42,606 bases of DNA from a virus. Position 1 is the first letter of the stretch, and every line of letters starts with the position of its first letter. The stretch spans positions 1-42,606 of IMG/VR virus record IMGVR_UViG_3300044623_001282. One strand, 5' to 3'. Shown here in pieces: positions 1 through 8,499 of this stretch. Under the pieces are notes generated by a model that was not told where the DNA came from, did no database searches, and saw only the letters and a list, made by a program, of their open reading frames with translations. The position numbers and the translations under genes were made by a program.

Positions 1-66
1 GTTATCGTCAGAACTGGCCCTGTGAATACTTGGAGAGTGCCCGTTAATATGCTTTCTACTGCTTAA
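1..66 (+). CDS. 3' end of a gene truncated by the window edge
   Basis: Only the last 21 codons are present; the frame is open to the left edge and ends with TAA at 64-66. The visible tail ends RVPVNMLSTA and is not hydrophobic. The stop codon overlaps the AAGGAG ribosome binding site of the next gene, so both are probably on one transcript. No family can be assigned from so short a piece. Confidence 0.5.
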   Translation, partial: VIVRTGPVNTWRVPVNMLSTA

Positions 67-76
67 GGAGTAAATT

Positions 77-274
77 ATGAAAACAATGGTTTTAACTGCA
101 ATTGGTCTTGGTGTATTTCTAAGTTTACTACTGAGTTGGCCCGTGATGTGGCTTTGGAATAACGCACTAGTTGGAGCCGTTACTGGTGTCAATGAAGTGT
201 CTTGGCTCCAAGCATGGGGCATTATGGTGCTGGTTGGTATCTTGGTTAAAACTAATGTGAGTACATCAAAATGA
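77..274 (+). CDS. small two-helix membrane protein
   Basis: This 65-residue protein has two hydrophobic segments, about residues 5-27 and 44-58, joined by a loop containing WNNALVGAVTG. AAGGAG at 65-70 lies six bases before the ATG. Its end overlaps the next start (ATGA). I recognise it as a small membrane protein seen in environmental phages; its function is unknown. A role in the host inner membrane is inference from hydrophobicity only. Confidence 0.75.
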   Translation: MKTMVLTAIGLGVFLSLLLSWPVMWLWNNALVGAVTGVNEVSWLQAWGIMVLVGILVKTNVSTSK

Positions 275-447
275 GCAAAATGGCTGAATTGGATTTCACT
301 ATCCGTGATATGCTGGCTGCGGACTATGCACCAGCAGCAATTTCTGTACGACTGGGCATCCCCGTGTACTTTGTTTATGATGTTCTGGAGTATGAACAGG
401 ATCTGGCAGATTCAAGTCTTGACGATGCAGTTAATTCTGACGGTTGA
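271..447 (+). CDS. 58-residue helix-turn-helix-like protein
   Basis: The ATG at 271 overlaps the preceding stop (ATGA) and the frame runs to TGA at 445-447. The segment around residues 11-40 (IRDMLAADYAPAAISVRLGI) has the spacing of a small helix-turn-helix, with alanines in the turn and LGIP starting the putative recognition helix; the C-terminal 20 residues are acidic. A DNA-binding regulatory role is inference. The downstream promoter's -35 box overlaps its stop codon. Confidence 0.6.
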   Translation: MSKMAELDFTIRDMLAADYAPAAISVRLGIPVYFVYDVLEYEQDLADSSLDDAVNSDG

Positions 448-472
448 CAACAAATGGTTTTGGGTATATAAT
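444..472 (+). promoter_or_regulatory. sigma-70 consensus promoter, early type
   Basis: TTGACA (444-449), a 17-base spacer and TATAAT (467-472) form a perfect consensus. The leader that follows (GAGTCTTAATCAGTTAATTA then AGGAG) closely matches the leaders at 37571-37621, 37874-37926 and 38421-38471 on the other strand, so this is one copy of a dispersed promoter-leader cassette. It drives the gene at 507. Confidence 0.9.
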
Positions 473-506
473 AGAGTCTTAATCAGTTAATTACAGGAGT
501 TCTCAA

Positions 507-920
507 ATGGCTTATATGTCTCCAGAAAAGAAAGCAAAAATTGCCCCTAAAATCAAGGCTATTCTTGCTAAGTATAAGGTTAAGGGTTCGCTTGCTGTAC
601 GTAATCATATGACCCTGTGCTTGAATCTTAAATCTGGTTCTATTGACTTTATTGCAAATTCTAATAAAGTTTGCGGGAATAGTCACTACCAAGTGGCTAG
701 TGGCTTTAAGCCTAGCACTAGTGGTTACGATCAAGTTAATCCTTATCACTTTAAAGATCATTACGACGGTAAGGCCCTTGCTTTTATGCAGGAAGTTTTT
801 GCTGCTATGAATGAAGGTAATCACGATCATAGCGACATTCAATCCGATTACTTCAACGTGGGGTGGTATGTTGATGTGAACGTGGGTCTTTGGAATAAAG
901 ATTATATTCTTACTGCTTAA
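507..920 (+). CDS. conserved phage/plasmid-type protein of unknown function
   Basis: This 137-residue soluble protein starts MAYMSPEKKAKIAPKIKAIL, a basic helical segment, followed by KGSLAVRNHMTL and a Lys/His/Asp-rich body ending VDVNVGLWNKDYILTA. I recognise the opening as a family found in phages and mobile plasmids without a known activity. AGGAG lies in the leader and a consensus promoter sits directly upstream, so strong early expression is expected. No catalytic motif is visible. Confidence 0.75.
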   Translation: MAYMSPEKKAKIAPKIKAILAKYKVKGSLAVRNHMTLCLNLKSGSIDFIANSNKVCGNSHYQVASGFKPSTSGYDQVNPYHFKDHYDGKALAFMQEVFAAMNEGNHDHSDIQSDYFNVGWYVDVNVGLWNKDYILTA

Positions 921-935
921 ATTTACAGGCACTAC

Positions 936-1163
936 ATGAACGAACGAATTAAAGAACTTGTTGAACAGGCTGGATTTAAGACTAGCTGGCAACATGCGGA
1001 TGTACAAGCAATAAAGATGGCTCGCTTTGAGAAGTTCGCCCAGTTGATTGTTCTGGAATGTGCAGCTTATCTCAACGGCGCAATGGAAGTTTATACTCAG
1101 TCGGAGCAGGATCTGTATGATCGTGGGGCAACAAAGATTAAACAACATTTCGGAGTTGAATAA
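936..1163 (+). CDS. MNER-family small paralog (copy 1)
   Basis: First of seven paralogs in the window. Each has three conserved blocks: an N-terminus MNERI(K/N)QLA(E/D)QA, a central EKFAQLIVxECA helix, and a C-terminus IKQHFGVEE, with linkers of variable length and sequence. This copy (75 aa) reads FEKFAQLIVLECA and ends HFGVE. The family is familiar from environmental phages but has no known function. Its terminal codons (TTC GGA GTT GAA) contain the GGAG that serves as ribosome binding site for the next gene, whose ATG overlaps the stop. Confidence 0.8.
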   Translation: MNERIKELVEQAGFKTSWQHADVQAIKMARFEKFAQLIVLECAAYLNGAMEVYTQSEQDLYDRGATKIKQHFGVE

Positions 1164-1402
1164 TGCAACCTTGCCCGTTCTGCGGTCACGCAGTTGACAT
1201 TGAAAATGGCGACACCCTATACCCTAACGCCATCGGCTGGAAGGATATGGAGTATGGGAGGGCATATCTCTCATTCAGAGAAGTGCCTCCGGAACAATGG
1301 TGTTACAGTTTTCATTGCCCCACAACTAGCGGTGGATGCGGGTGTGAAATGTCCGCTGACACCAAAGAGGAAGCAATTAAAAAATGGAACACACGAGTAT
1401 GA
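1163..1402 (+). CDS. Lar-type restriction-alleviation zinc-ribbon protein
   Basis: The protein (79 aa) has a zinc-ribbon layout: CPFC at residues 4-7, a second cysteine cluster at 52, 59 and 61, and a closing EAIKKWNTR. This matches Lar-family proteins, named after the Rac prophage protein that reduces cleavage of DNA by type I restriction systems. Anti-restriction activity here is inferred from family membership. Its ATG overlaps the upstream stop and its TGA overlaps the next ATG, so it is translationally coupled between two MNER paralogs. Confidence 0.75.
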   Translation: MQPCPFCGHAVDIENGDTLYPNAIGWKDMEYGRAYLSFREVPPEQWCYSFHCPTTSGGCGCEMSADTKEEAIKKWNTRV

Positions 1403-1635
1403 ACGAACGAATCAAACAACTTGCCGACCAGGCTACAACTTATATTAAGCCAACCGCAAACAGTGGAGAGGGCTGGATCGTTGACAACGAAAAGTTCGCC
1501 CAGTTGATTGTGCGGGAATGTGAAAAGGTTGCTAAGGACCCGCAATGGTACAGCGAAAGTCCATCCAATGGGTGGCGCAACCCTATCCGGCATGTGTGTA
1601 ATGTAATGAAAGAACATTTCGGAGTTGAAGAATGA
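1399..1635 (+). CDS. MNER-family small paralog (copy 2)
   Basis: This 78-residue copy begins MNERIKQLADQA, contains EKFAQLIVRECEKVA and ends KEHFGVEE. The start at 1399 is chosen because ATGA overlaps the previous stop and the family N-terminus begins there; a start 15 bases upstream would add MEHTS. The linker between the first two blocks (about residues 13-29) is unlike the other copies. TTCGGAGTTGAAGAATGA at its end supplies the ribosome binding site and start codon for the gene at 1632. Confidence 0.8.
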   Translation: MNERIKQLADQATTYIKPTANSGEGWIVDNEKFAQLIVRECEKVAKDPQWYSESPSNGWRNPIRHVCNVMKEHFGVEE

Positions 1636-1868
1636 ATATTGACCAAGACCAAATACTCTTTTTTGAATTTGTGTCATCGCTATCACTGGACCAATTGAGA
1701 AAATATTTTGCAATGCTTGGTCCGGAAGAATCAGAATATGTTCTCCAGGTTGTGCGTAATGTAGGAACACACTTGAATTTGGCAATAGCTGACTTCCATG
1801 ATCCTGTTGATGAACTTGTTGTTGCAAAAGATGTCCTAAGTAAGTTTACATTGAAAGGTAATATATGA
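1632..1868 (+). CDS. unknown small acidic helical protein
   Basis: This 78-residue protein begins MNIDQDQILFFEFVSSLSLD and contains ESEYVLQVVRNVGTHLNLAI and a C-terminal VVAKDVLSKF helix. It looks all-helical and acidic. Its start overlaps the preceding MNER gene and its stop overlaps the next start, so it belongs to the same coupled array. I do not recognise a family. Confidence 0.65.
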   Translation: MNIDQDQILFFEFVSSLSLDQLRKYFAMLGPEESEYVLQVVRNVGTHLNLAIADFHDPVDELVVAKDVLSKFTLKGNI

Positions 1869-2020
1869 ATACATATTGGGTTTTCGTAAAGTATAAAGAT
1901 GAACCAGGTGCAGGTTATGGTCGTGTCCATATTCAAGCGGATAATCCGTTTATGGCAATTGGTATGGCTCGGGCCATGTATGGTCGGTTGCTGATGTCCG
2001 AATCAGCAAATCATGTGTGA
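1865..2020 (+). CDS. 51-residue conserved phage protein
   Basis: It starts by an ATGA overlap and encodes MNTYWVFVKYKDEPG, then GRVHIQADNPFMAIGMARAM, ending SESANHV. The alternating beta pattern followed by a helix suggests a small alpha/beta domain. I recognise the NTYWVFVKYK opening from environmental phage genomes; its function is unknown. Confidence 0.65.
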   Translation: MNTYWVFVKYKDEPGAGYGRVHIQADNPFMAIGMARAMYGRLLMSESANHV

Positions 2021-2038
2021 TTTTGGTAACCCAAATGG

Positions 2039-2067
2039 TTGACAATAATGTCAATCTGTGTTATCAT
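2039..2067 (+). promoter_or_regulatory. sigma-70-type promoter
   Basis: TTGACA (2039-2044), 17 bases, then TATCAT (2062-2067). It stands in the 108-base gap before the gene at 2129, which has AAAGGA before its start, and differs in leader sequence from the repeated cassette. Confidence 0.8.
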
Positions 2068-2128
2068 TATAACAGTGCTGAGTAATATCAGTGCATTTTT
2101 AAAATTAGCTTAACTTAAAGGAAACAAA

Positions 2129-2521
2129 ATGGCTAAACAAACTTTCAAAGTCGCTGGTATGACTACTAACAATGGTAATACTAAGGTTCGTTTTACTGAT
2201 GATATGGTTCGCCGTATTAAACAGTTTACTAAGGGTGGTGCAAGTCGTATTGACTTGGTAGAATTGCCCAGTGAAATGACTAAGATTGAGGCTCTGAATT
2301 ATCTGGCTACTCATGCAGACTTTCAATCACCCAGTGATCAAGCAACTATCGCTGATTCTCTTGCTGATAAAACAAAGGAAGCAAGCAAAGGCACAGTAAA
2401 AGTCAAAGTCGCAAAGACTAAGGCAAAGCCTACTATTGCTAACATCAAGGCCCGCGCTAAGAAGGTTACCAAAGAGGTTTCAGTAGAACAAATTCTTGCT
2501 GAAGCAGGTGTTACCGCTTAA
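2129..2521 (+). CDS. basic, possibly nucleic-acid-binding phage protein
   Basis: This 130-residue protein has an ordered N-terminal part (MAKQTFKVAGMTTNNGNTKV, FTDDMVRRIKQFTKGGASRIDL, EALNYLATHADF) and a Lys/Ala-rich stretch from about residue 84 (VKVKVAKTKAKP, IKARAKKVTKEV), ending in a short acidic helix. I recognise the N-terminal part from environmental phages. The basic tail suggests binding to DNA or RNA, which is inference. A promoter directly upstream suggests strong early expression. Confidence 0.75.
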   Translation: MAKQTFKVAGMTTNNGNTKVRFTDDMVRRIKQFTKGGASRIDLVELPSEMTKIEALNYLATHADFQSPSDQATIADSLADKTKEASKGTVKVKVAKTKAKPTIANIKARAKKVTKEVSVEQILAEAGVTA

Positions 2522-2566
2522 TAATAAATAGAGGGGCTATGTGCCCCACCCTCAACAAAGGAAAAT

Positions 2567-2755
2567 ATGAAACTCTCTGATAAACTTACAAAATGTAGTG
2601 ACAATCTAATGGTCAATCTGTACGATAATGGCTTCATGGTTGAAGTGTCCGGTCGTGATTCAAATGAACAGTGGAAAACTGCTAAAATCATGTGCCCTTC
2701 TCTAGTTGAGGTTTGTGCGATTATTGTAGAAGCCGCAGCATTGCCGCGCGAATAA
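2567..2755 (+). CDS. small conserved phage protein
   Basis: A 62-residue protein: MKLSDKLTKCSDNLMVNLYD, then NGFMVEVSGRD, EQWKTAKIMCPSLVEVCAII and EAAALPRE. AAAGGA precedes the ATG. It seems to be a short beta-hairpin followed by a helix. I recognise it as a recurrent phage orphan; no function is known. Confidence 0.65.
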   Translation: MKLSDKLTKCSDNLMVNLYDNGFMVEVSGRDSNEQWKTAKIMCPSLVEVCAIIVEAAALPRE

Positions 2756-2765
2756 AGATTAACAT

Positions 2766-2978
2766 ATGTCAGTACTACATGCATTTGCTCGTAAGTTCAA
2801 TCCTCGTAGAAACTTTGATCCAACTAGTGTCACTGATCTGAAAGAGTTGAAATTTTTTAAAGAGCATAATACTTGGAAAGTAGGTTGCCCCTTTCATCTA
2901 GAGGATCCGTTCTTGGAAATTCCTGCAATGTGTATGTCAAAGTACACTGACTATATGCTCAAAAAGGTGAAAACATAA
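2766..2978 (+). CDS. small conserved protein before the terminator
   Basis: This 70-residue protein begins MSVLHAFARKFNPRRNFDPT and contains LKELKFFKEHNTWKVGCPFHLEDPFL in two adjoining stretches, ending YTDYMLKKVKT. Mixed charge and the motif W-x-x-G-C-P-F suggest a small globular domain of unknown role. The stop codon is directly followed by a strong terminator, so it is the last gene of the left rightward operon. Confidence 0.65.
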   Translation: MSVLHAFARKFNPRRNFDPTSVTDLKELKFFKEHNTWKVGCPFHLEDPFLEIPAMCMSKYTDYMLKKVKT

Positions 2979-3000
2979 AAAGCCCCGGAAGGGGCTTTTT
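2977..3000. terminator. bidirectional intrinsic terminator
   Basis: AAAAAGCCCC, loop GGAA, then GGGGCTTTTT form a perfect 10-bp hairpin with A-tract and T-tract. It lies between the converging genes ending at 2978 (+) and 3019 (-), so it can serve both strands. Confidence 0.95.
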
Positions 3001-3018
3001 TAATGGGTTCTATTGTTA

Positions 3019-4953
3019 TTAACCGATGAACCAAGCAGAACCATCACTATATACCGGTACTGCATTGGCTGCTCCGCCTACATACAGTGATCCAAATGTT
3101 GCTAGTGTCGCATCTGTAACAAATGCTCTTGAACCTGAACCTGCAGTTGCAGCAGCCGGTATGTTTCCAGTAACAAATACCCCTGATTTAACTACCCCTG
3201 CCGTTATCACATTTCCGCCAGTAATATTACCTGTAACATTAGCGTAACCACTCATAGTTACACCTTCACTACTATTTGTAGTTACGATATTAATAATACC
3301 TGTTTTACCTGTAGTGTCAAAACTCAATGCACTAGCATTGTTGTCAAGTAAGTCCCAATCTTGTGCTACAGCATACGAAGTGATATCACCATATAGTATA
3401 GGACTTGCGATGGTTCCTACTAATGTCGCTAATGGCCCGGGTATTATTGATGGATTAATAGTTGTGTTAGTACTGGGATAGAATGAAACACCTCCCCAAG
3501 CAAATACCCCTGATAGTCCTACTGTAGTATTAGGATCTAACCATACTGCTTGACCTGTACCAGCTGGAACATTGAATGCACTTTGTCCGACGCTCACTGT
3601 GCCGGCTACATTAGCAACCGCATTCAGTTTAATACCAAAACCGTTTGCTTGTGAGTTCTTGATAATAGAGTTAGTTACAACTAATATACCATTACCATAT
3701 GTTTCAACTACTACATCACCGTTCGCATCAAGTTGTGAGTTATTGAATGTTAGTGTAGCACCTGGGCCTGCGGCACCAACTTGGGTAGCACCTGATGTTT
3801 CTACACTTTCAAAACTTGCTGTACCGTTAAGGATATTAAAGCAATACACATCACCACTACCGTTGTGACTTACTTTTAGTGGTCCACCATGAGTATATGT
3901 GCCTGTGCCTGAATTGTCTTGATATAAGCCTGCACCGGTACCGTTAGCAGTAATCCATACATCTTGTAGACTTAATCGTAATGGACTTGTACCTGTTACA
4001 TAAATCGCTTTACCGTTTGTACCACCCACAATCTCTAAACCAGTGATACTAAAATGGTTATTGTTTAATGTACCTGATGTTGGGTTAACAGTGACATTGC
4101 CCGAAAGAATAATAGGTTGATGTATTTGACCGCTCTGACCAATCAAGTACACATGGTTAACAGTTAATGAAACATTTTCTGTAATGTTACTTAGTAGAAT
4201 GAGGTAGATTGGTTCTACTTCAGGATTTAATCCGCCACTGATAGCAGTAGCGATTGCCGCCTGCGCACCAGCGATTGTTTTGAATGGTCGTGCTTGACTA
4301 CCGTTCTGAGTATAAGTATCGGTTCTTGTTGCATCAACATAGTAACGATTTGTTACTGGTGTATCACCAAATGTTAATACTGAACTATTAGGTAATGTTA
4401 TATTAGCGGCTGTTACGGAACCGGTAGTAACTATCGTGTTGCTACCAAATGCACCCAATAAAGAAACAACATTGCTATTACCGTATGCACTGTTTGCATC
4501 TGCACTCCATGAACCATCCCCGCGTAATACATTGCTTATATTACCGTCTAAATTAACTACTGCTATATTGCCCGCAGTAGTATTAATAGTTACTTCACCG
4601 GTGCCACCTGCAGAAGTTGATGATATAGTAATGCCGTTGCCGGCTACTATTTCATAGACTCCAGTTTGATTTATTACCGTTTGTTTGACAGTTTGATCAA
4701 TGGCACTAACATATGTAGTCCCTTGAGAACTATACACTGTTACTACATCTGCTGGTTGATTATTTGCGCTTGTAGTCAGTGTAACATTATTTGCATTAAC
4801 CCTAAGAGTTGTTCCTACAAAAATAGCCTCACCGTTAGAAACAGTAGATTTCCCGTTAGCTATAATAGCTGATTGAGCCAATTGACTCTCTGTCCTGCGT
4901 AGGACACTTGGGTCACCAAGACCGACTGTTGGTTGTGTTCTTAAAGTTGCCAT
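3019..4953 (-). CDS. tail fibre / adhesin with parallel beta-helix region
   Basis: This 644-residue protein is rich in Thr, Ser, Asn, Gly and Val and poor in Lys, as in fibre shafts. After an N-terminal attachment-like part (MATLRTQPTVGLGDPSVL) it has a region from about 205 (RYYVDATRTDTYTQNGSQARPFKTIAGAQAAI, given here as a described stretch) that opens a pectate-lyase-like beta-helix with repeated short strands (VYLIGQSG, FSITGLEIVGG, SLQDVWITANG). The C-terminus (RAFVTDATLATFG ... VPVYSDGSAWFIG) matches that of the fibre at 11927, so the two share a tip domain. It has GGAG and a CATAAATA box upstream, consistent with late expression. Confidence 0.85.
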   Translation of the reverse strand: MATLRTQPTVGLGDPSVLRRTESQLAQSAIIANGKSTVSNGEAIFVGTTLRVNANNVTLTTSANNQPADVVTVYSSQGTTYVSAIDQTVKQTVINQTGVYEIVAGNGITISSTSAGGTGEVTINTTAGNIAVVNLDGNISNVLRGDGSWSADANSAYGNSNVVSLLGAFGSNTIVTTGSVTAANITLPNSSVLTFGDTPVTNRYYVDATRTDTYTQNGSQARPFKTIAGAQAAIATAISGGLNPEVEPIYLILLSNITENVSLTVNHVYLIGQSGQIHQPIILSGNVTVNPTSGTLNNNHFSITGLEIVGGTNGKAIYVTGTSPLRLSLQDVWITANGTGAGLYQDNSGTGTYTHGGPLKVSHNGSGDVYCFNILNGTASFESVETSGATQVGAAGPGATLTFNNSQLDANGDVVVETYGNGILVVTNSIIKNSQANGFGIKLNAVANVAGTVSVGQSAFNVPAGTGQAVWLDPNTTVGLSGVFAWGGVSFYPSTNTTINPSIIPGPLATLVGTIASPILYGDITSYAVAQDWDLLDNNASALSFDTTGKTGIINIVTTNSSEGVTMSGYANVTGNITGGNVITAGVVKSGVFVTGNIPAAATAGSGSRAFVTDATLATFGSLYVGGAANAVPVYSDGSAWFIG

Positions 4954-4973
4954 TTTATTTTTCTCCGTTACTG

Positions 4974-4981
4974 TATTTATG
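4974..4981 (-). promoter_or_regulatory. T4-like late promoter CATAAATA with leader
   Basis: CATAAATA on the minus strand should start transcription about 4968, leaving a 15-base leader that contains GGAG (4963-4966) before the ATG at 4953. It is a late-type promoter with a conventional ribosome binding site. Confidence 0.6.
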
Positions 4982-5019
4982 CAATAATCCTAGATTTTAT
5001 GGCTAAAAAAAGAGGCTTT

Positions 5020-5916
5020 TTAACTTAAAATTTCAACCCATTTGTCAATCACATATTTCCAATCATATGACTGTGCATGATGCTGTATCTCTAAACATCG
5101 TTGACGATATTTTTCTGGGTTTGCTTTATAATAACTCAATAGTTCTACGGTTTGTTCTATAAACTCATGTTCTACGATTGGTACAAAATCAGCGCCCTTT
5201 CCCCCAACCCTACTGTAATGTCCAACTGGCGTACTTATAACCAATTTACCCGCAGCGCCTGCTTCTAATAAAGGTAAGCCTGCCCCTTCTTCGGTGCTAG
5301 CAATTAGCACAGCATCTACTGCTTTATAAAAACCAGCCATTGTAACAAAACTATGATGATATGATGCCGCTGCTTTTAATTCTAATCCTGCTCTTTGTGA
5401 AGCAATCTCTAACAACCATGGTCGTTTAATATGTTGATGCACCCCAACTTGTCCTAAATTCATACAACCAACAGTACGCAATGAATCATTTGGTTTACTA
5501 TAGAAGTTGTTAGTGTTAATTCCAAGTGGGGTAACAGTTGCAGGTCTAGTAACACCTAACTCTAAACTTACATTACTTAACCATTCACTAACTGCTCCGT
5601 ACTTATGAAACTTATCAAAGTCTCCTAACCCGTGCATCCCAATCAGTTCATCTATGTCTGATTTTGAATGACTGATTACCACGCATTGGGTTGCGTCAAA
5701 TATTTTATAGTTATAACCTAATAATCTCCATCCGTGCGGGCTAGTAACAAACAAGTCAGTGGTATCAATTAACTCCTGCATCTCTGCTAAAGTATAACTT
5801 TGATTCCAGGGTAGTAATTGACAATCAAATCCATATCCCCAAAGATACTTGCACAACTCATAATGAATTGTTCCAAACGCCCAAGTTGGCTCCATGTAAA
5901 ATACTATTTTTTTCAT
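5020..5916 (-). CDS. GT4-type glycosyltransferase
   Basis: This 298-residue protein shows the C-terminal GT-B signature: E210 and E218 in STEEGAGLPLLEAGAAG form the E-x7-E motif that contacts the sugar nucleotide. An N-terminal segment (FYMEPTWAFGTIHYELCKYL) and a middle VTPLGINTNNFYS fit the acceptor and linker parts of this fold. It is somewhat short for GT4 (usually 350 or more residues). The start overlaps the upstream gene's end (ATGA). It probably adds sugars to a phage structural glycan, DNA base or host surface glycan; the substrate cannot be told from sequence. Confidence 0.85.
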   Translation of the reverse strand: MKKIVFYMEPTWAFGTIHYELCKYLWGYGFDCQLLPWNQSYTLAEMQELIDTTDLFVTSPHGWRLLGYNYKIFDATQCVVISHSKSDIDELIGMHGLGDFDKFHKYGAVSEWLSNVSLELGVTRPATVTPLGINTNNFYSKPNDSLRTVGCMNLGQVGVHQHIKRPWLLEIASQRAGLELKAAASYHHSFVTMAGFYKAVDAVLIASTEEGAGLPLLEAGAAGKLVISTPVGHYSRVGGKGADFVPIVEHEFIEQTVELLSYYKANPEKYRQRCLEIQHHAQSYDWKYVIDKWVEILS

Positions 5917-6746
5917 ATTGAATCGTAATTAATTATTTGCCTAGTGACCTGATTTATAACTATTCCATCATAGTTCAAAAACTTCCTAAGTATATGTCTA
6001 AACTGACCAAACTCATCGTTGGTCAATGCCATAACATCAAACGCAAAGTATTCATGTGTTAATAGATAGTCATTAAAATTACTTGCTATTACTTTCTTTT
6101 GAAATAATGAGGGTAATGTGTCTATGTTAATAAATTCAGTATCTTTACTTAGACTCGGAAGATAGAATAGATTTTTTATTTTTGGTAATTCATATCTACC
6201 CCACCAATAGCTATACGCAGCCCAGAACTCACAATTGTTTCTATAGTCTAAATCAAACAAGTATGGGTCTGCTATCTGCTTAACATAAGTTGAATTGAAC
6301 CAGTAGAAGTTACCCTTGAAATGCCAATGCCACATAGAGCCAACCAGATCGGCTCCTTGATTCAAATGATATAGACAAGTATTGCTATTGTCTATAACAC
6401 CGTACATCATTAATGATGCCCATCTCAATCCATTTTCAAACTCCAATCTATCTGTTTTACTAGAGCCCTTACAATGTAGATATAAACCATAGAAGTCTGA
6501 GTCATTAGAATCTTGCCAGAATTTTCTTATTGCAGGATATTCATAGTGTGATGCAGTGAAGCCGCTGTTAACATATTCAATGTTTAGTCCGTCTAAGAAA
6601 TCATAAGGCGTCCAGTCATTAGAATGTATAATGATTATCTTTTCGGATTTTAAACTGCTGACTTGTAGTTTGCTGATAATATGAAACAGACTGGCTTTAG
6701 TATTCGGTAACTCATTACACGAAATATAAATCCTAATTGGTTTCAT
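5913..6746 (-). CDS. putative glycosyltransferase (HF-x-GNF-W type)
   Basis: This 277-residue protein contains FYGLYLHCKGSSK, LRWASLMMYGVIDN, DLVGSMWHWHFKGNFYWFNS and CEFWAAYSYWWG. The order LYLHxKG, RW...M, and H(F/Y)xGNF(W/Y)W is what I recall from a family of bacterial capsule and protein-glycan transferases. It sits between a methyltransferase and a GT4 enzyme with 4-base coupling to the latter, supporting a shared glycan pathway. The acceptor is unknown and the assignment rests on motif memory rather than a catalytic DxD, which is not obvious. Confidence 0.6.
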   Translation of the reverse strand: MKPIRIYISCNELPNTKASLFHIISKLQVSSLKSEKIIIIHSNDWTPYDFLDGLNIEYVNSGFTASHYEYPAIRKFWQDSNDSDFYGLYLHCKGSSKTDRLEFENGLRWASLMMYGVIDNSNTCLYHLNQGADLVGSMWHWHFKGNFYWFNSTYVKQIADPYLFDLDYRNNCEFWAAYSYWWGRYELPKIKNLFYLPSLSKDTEFINIDTLPSLFQKKVIASNFNDYLLTHEYFAFDVMALTNDEFGQFRHILRKFLNYDGIVINQVTRQIINYDSI

Positions 6747-6757
6747 TTTGATTCCTA

Positions 6758-7360
6758 TTATCCACTAAAACCAGTTGGAAATTTATACAATGATTCATTT
6801 ATAGGAGTTGTATACCCCTTTAATACAGTGTAATTAATACACTGATCATTTTGATTGGAATCATCATTATAGTATGAAAGGAAGTTTTTTAAATAAAACT
6901 GTACATCAAATTTTTCAGTAAGATCGTTTATTTTGAAATTACTTTTATGAATTTCATATTTATTATTTTCATAATCATATTGTGGCGAGTTAGTTGGCCA
7001 TACAATTATTATCCATTTACTTCTATAAAGAAAATAATCTAGATAATCTATTGCTGTTGAACGAAATAAATGTTCTAACACATCACCAAATATAACTAGA
7101 TCATACTGGAATTTGTACTGCGTATCAATGAAAGTTGTCAAATCAATCGGATGTACTGAATCATATAAATTTTCAAGATTAAAATCTGTTATATAAGAAC
7201 TAGTAGGCTCAATACATTCCAAGACACCGCTATATCCCAAATCTCTAATTAATTTTCCATTTTTACCAGCGCCAGCCCCTACATCTAATATAGAGGTTGG
7301 CTTGATATTTCTCACATGATCTTGTAGTATACTGTCAAAATTTGTTGCTGAATGTGGCAT
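6758..7360 (-). CDS. class I SAM-dependent methyltransferase
   Basis: Motif I is ILDVGAGAGKNGKL (about residues 24-37), then ECIEPTSSYI as the acidic strand-2 residue, and YDLVIFGDVLEHL as motif IV with the (D)VLEHL signature; IIIVWPTNSPQYDYE matches the post-IV strand. The length (200 aa) is usual for small-molecule or sugar methyltransferases. Position among three glycosyltransferase genes suggests O-methylation of a glycan, as in polysaccharide capping. The substrate is unproven. Confidence 0.85.
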   Translation of the reverse strand: MPHSATNFDSILQDHVRNIKPTSILDVGAGAGKNGKLIRDLGYSGVLECIEPTSSYITDFNLENLYDSVHPIDLTTFIDTQYKFQYDLVIFGDVLEHLFRSTAIDYLDYFLYRSKWIIIVWPTNSPQYDYENNKYEIHKSNFKINDLTEKFDVQFYLKNFLSYYNDDSNQNDQCINYTVLKGYTTPINESLYKFPTGFSG

Positions 7361-7363
7361 AAT

Positions 7364-8494
7364 TTATCTAGGTAAATCTTTCTTTAGCCAATCAAGATTA
7401 GTTCTGTCCTCGTGCATTTGATACCAGCCTTTCCCAACATGTACATCTAATACCATTTGAAAGTATTCTTCATACATGGGTGCTACTTTTTCTAATGTAA
7501 AGTTTTCAGCAAACTTCCTGCAATTCTTTGGATCAATCTTATCAATATTTTTTGCTGCCCATACAAACTGATCAAATGTATGACAACGATAGCCAGTATA
7601 TCCGTGAATGTTATTCTCAGTGAAACTTCCCCAGTCAGTGGTAATTGTAGGTGTACCACTCATTAGCATTTCAATTTGAACGCCTCCAAAGGGCTCAACA
7701 TACATACTTGGAACGAATGCAGCTTTAGCATTACTCATTAACTCTTTGCGTTTGGCTACATCAGCATAACCTACAAACTCTACATGACTAGGGAATGTTA
7801 AATTATCTGGATTCTGTCCTGCAATGATTAGTTTAGCACCAATTGCTTCTGTTGCTTGTATTGCTACTTGAATGCCTTTACCATCGTATACTCTTCCTAG
7901 AAATAAGAAGTAATCTTGTTTCTTTTTTTTGAATTTAAAATCATCCGGGTCAAAGTAGTTTGGTATAACAGCATCATACCAATCTGATTTACAAGTACCA
8001 ACGGCATCTAATCCATAGTAAGCGTGATAGATAGCATAACTTTCAAATATCTTCCATCGTGCCCAATGTCCACCGGCGTAGCCAATACCCGGTTCAACTA
8101 TAATCATATCTGAATGTGCATCGCAAATTGGTCTGACACCACTGCCCCAGAAAGGTAATATGAAGTCATTCGTTTGTTTGCGTTTACCAACTTCTCTGAT
8201 AGCATTTGCATAGAATGTTTGATAAGCATGATCATCTGTGCTGAATTTGAAGAAGTTCTTACGCCAATCATAATCACCGTACGCAATTTTCCAATCTTCA
8301 TTGGTGATTACAGTTACATGTTCATCACAAACTAAATCACTATCTTCATGTCCATAATGAATAATTGTATGCCCGCGGGCTTTCATCATTTTACCAAATT
8401 TAACAACTTTTTGCGTATATGCACACGCATTGTATTCTTTGCTCGTAACCGTATGAGGTAAGCCTAGTATGTGGAATCTAAATTTGTTATTCAT
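7364..8494 (-). CDS. GT4-family glycosyltransferase, full length
   Basis: A 376-residue GT-B enzyme. [19 protein letters not shown] (about residues 196-214) is the start of the nucleotide-sugar domain, and [16 protein letters not shown] (267-282) is the E-x7-E motif (E267, E275). The N-terminal Rossmann-like half carries GHTIIHYG and [14 protein letters not shown]. It is the first gene of the glycan block. Its ATG is preceded exactly five bases upstream by a late-type box and there is no Shine-Dalgarno, so a leaderless message is predicted. Confidence 0.9.
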   Translation of the reverse strand: MNNKFRFHILGLPHTVTSKEYNACAYTQKVVKFGKMMKARGHTIIHYGHEDSDLVCDEHVTVITNEDWKIAYGDYDWRKNFFKFSTDDHAYQTFYANAIREVGKRKQTNDFILPFWGSGVRPICDAHSDMIIVEPGIGYAGGHWARWKIFESYAIYHAYYGLDAVGTCKSDWYDAVIPNYFDPDDFKFKKKKQDYFLFLGRVYDGKGIQVAIQATEAIGAKLIIAGQNPDNLTFPSHVEFVGYADVAKRKELMSNAKAAFVPSMYVEPFGGVQIEMLMSGTPTITTDWGSFTENNIHGYTGYRCHTFDQFVWAAKNIDKIDPKNCRKFAENFTLEKVAPMYEEYFQMVLDVHVGKGWYQMHEDRTNLDWLKKDLPR

Positions 8495-8499
8495 TTAGA

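Noticed and set aside
305-490. 61-codon rightward frame
   Set aside because: It overlaps the better 271-447 gene, which has an ATGA overlap, and runs through the promoter at 444-472.
483-1148. Long leftward frame opposite the genes at 507 and 936
   Set aside because: It is antisense to two well-supported genes with promoter and ribosome binding sites and has no start signal or recognisable motif.
2523-2530. AATAAATA before the gene at 2567
   Set aside because: It lies in an early-type operon 36 bases from the start codon with a normal ribosome binding site; chance occurrence in AT-rich DNA is likely.
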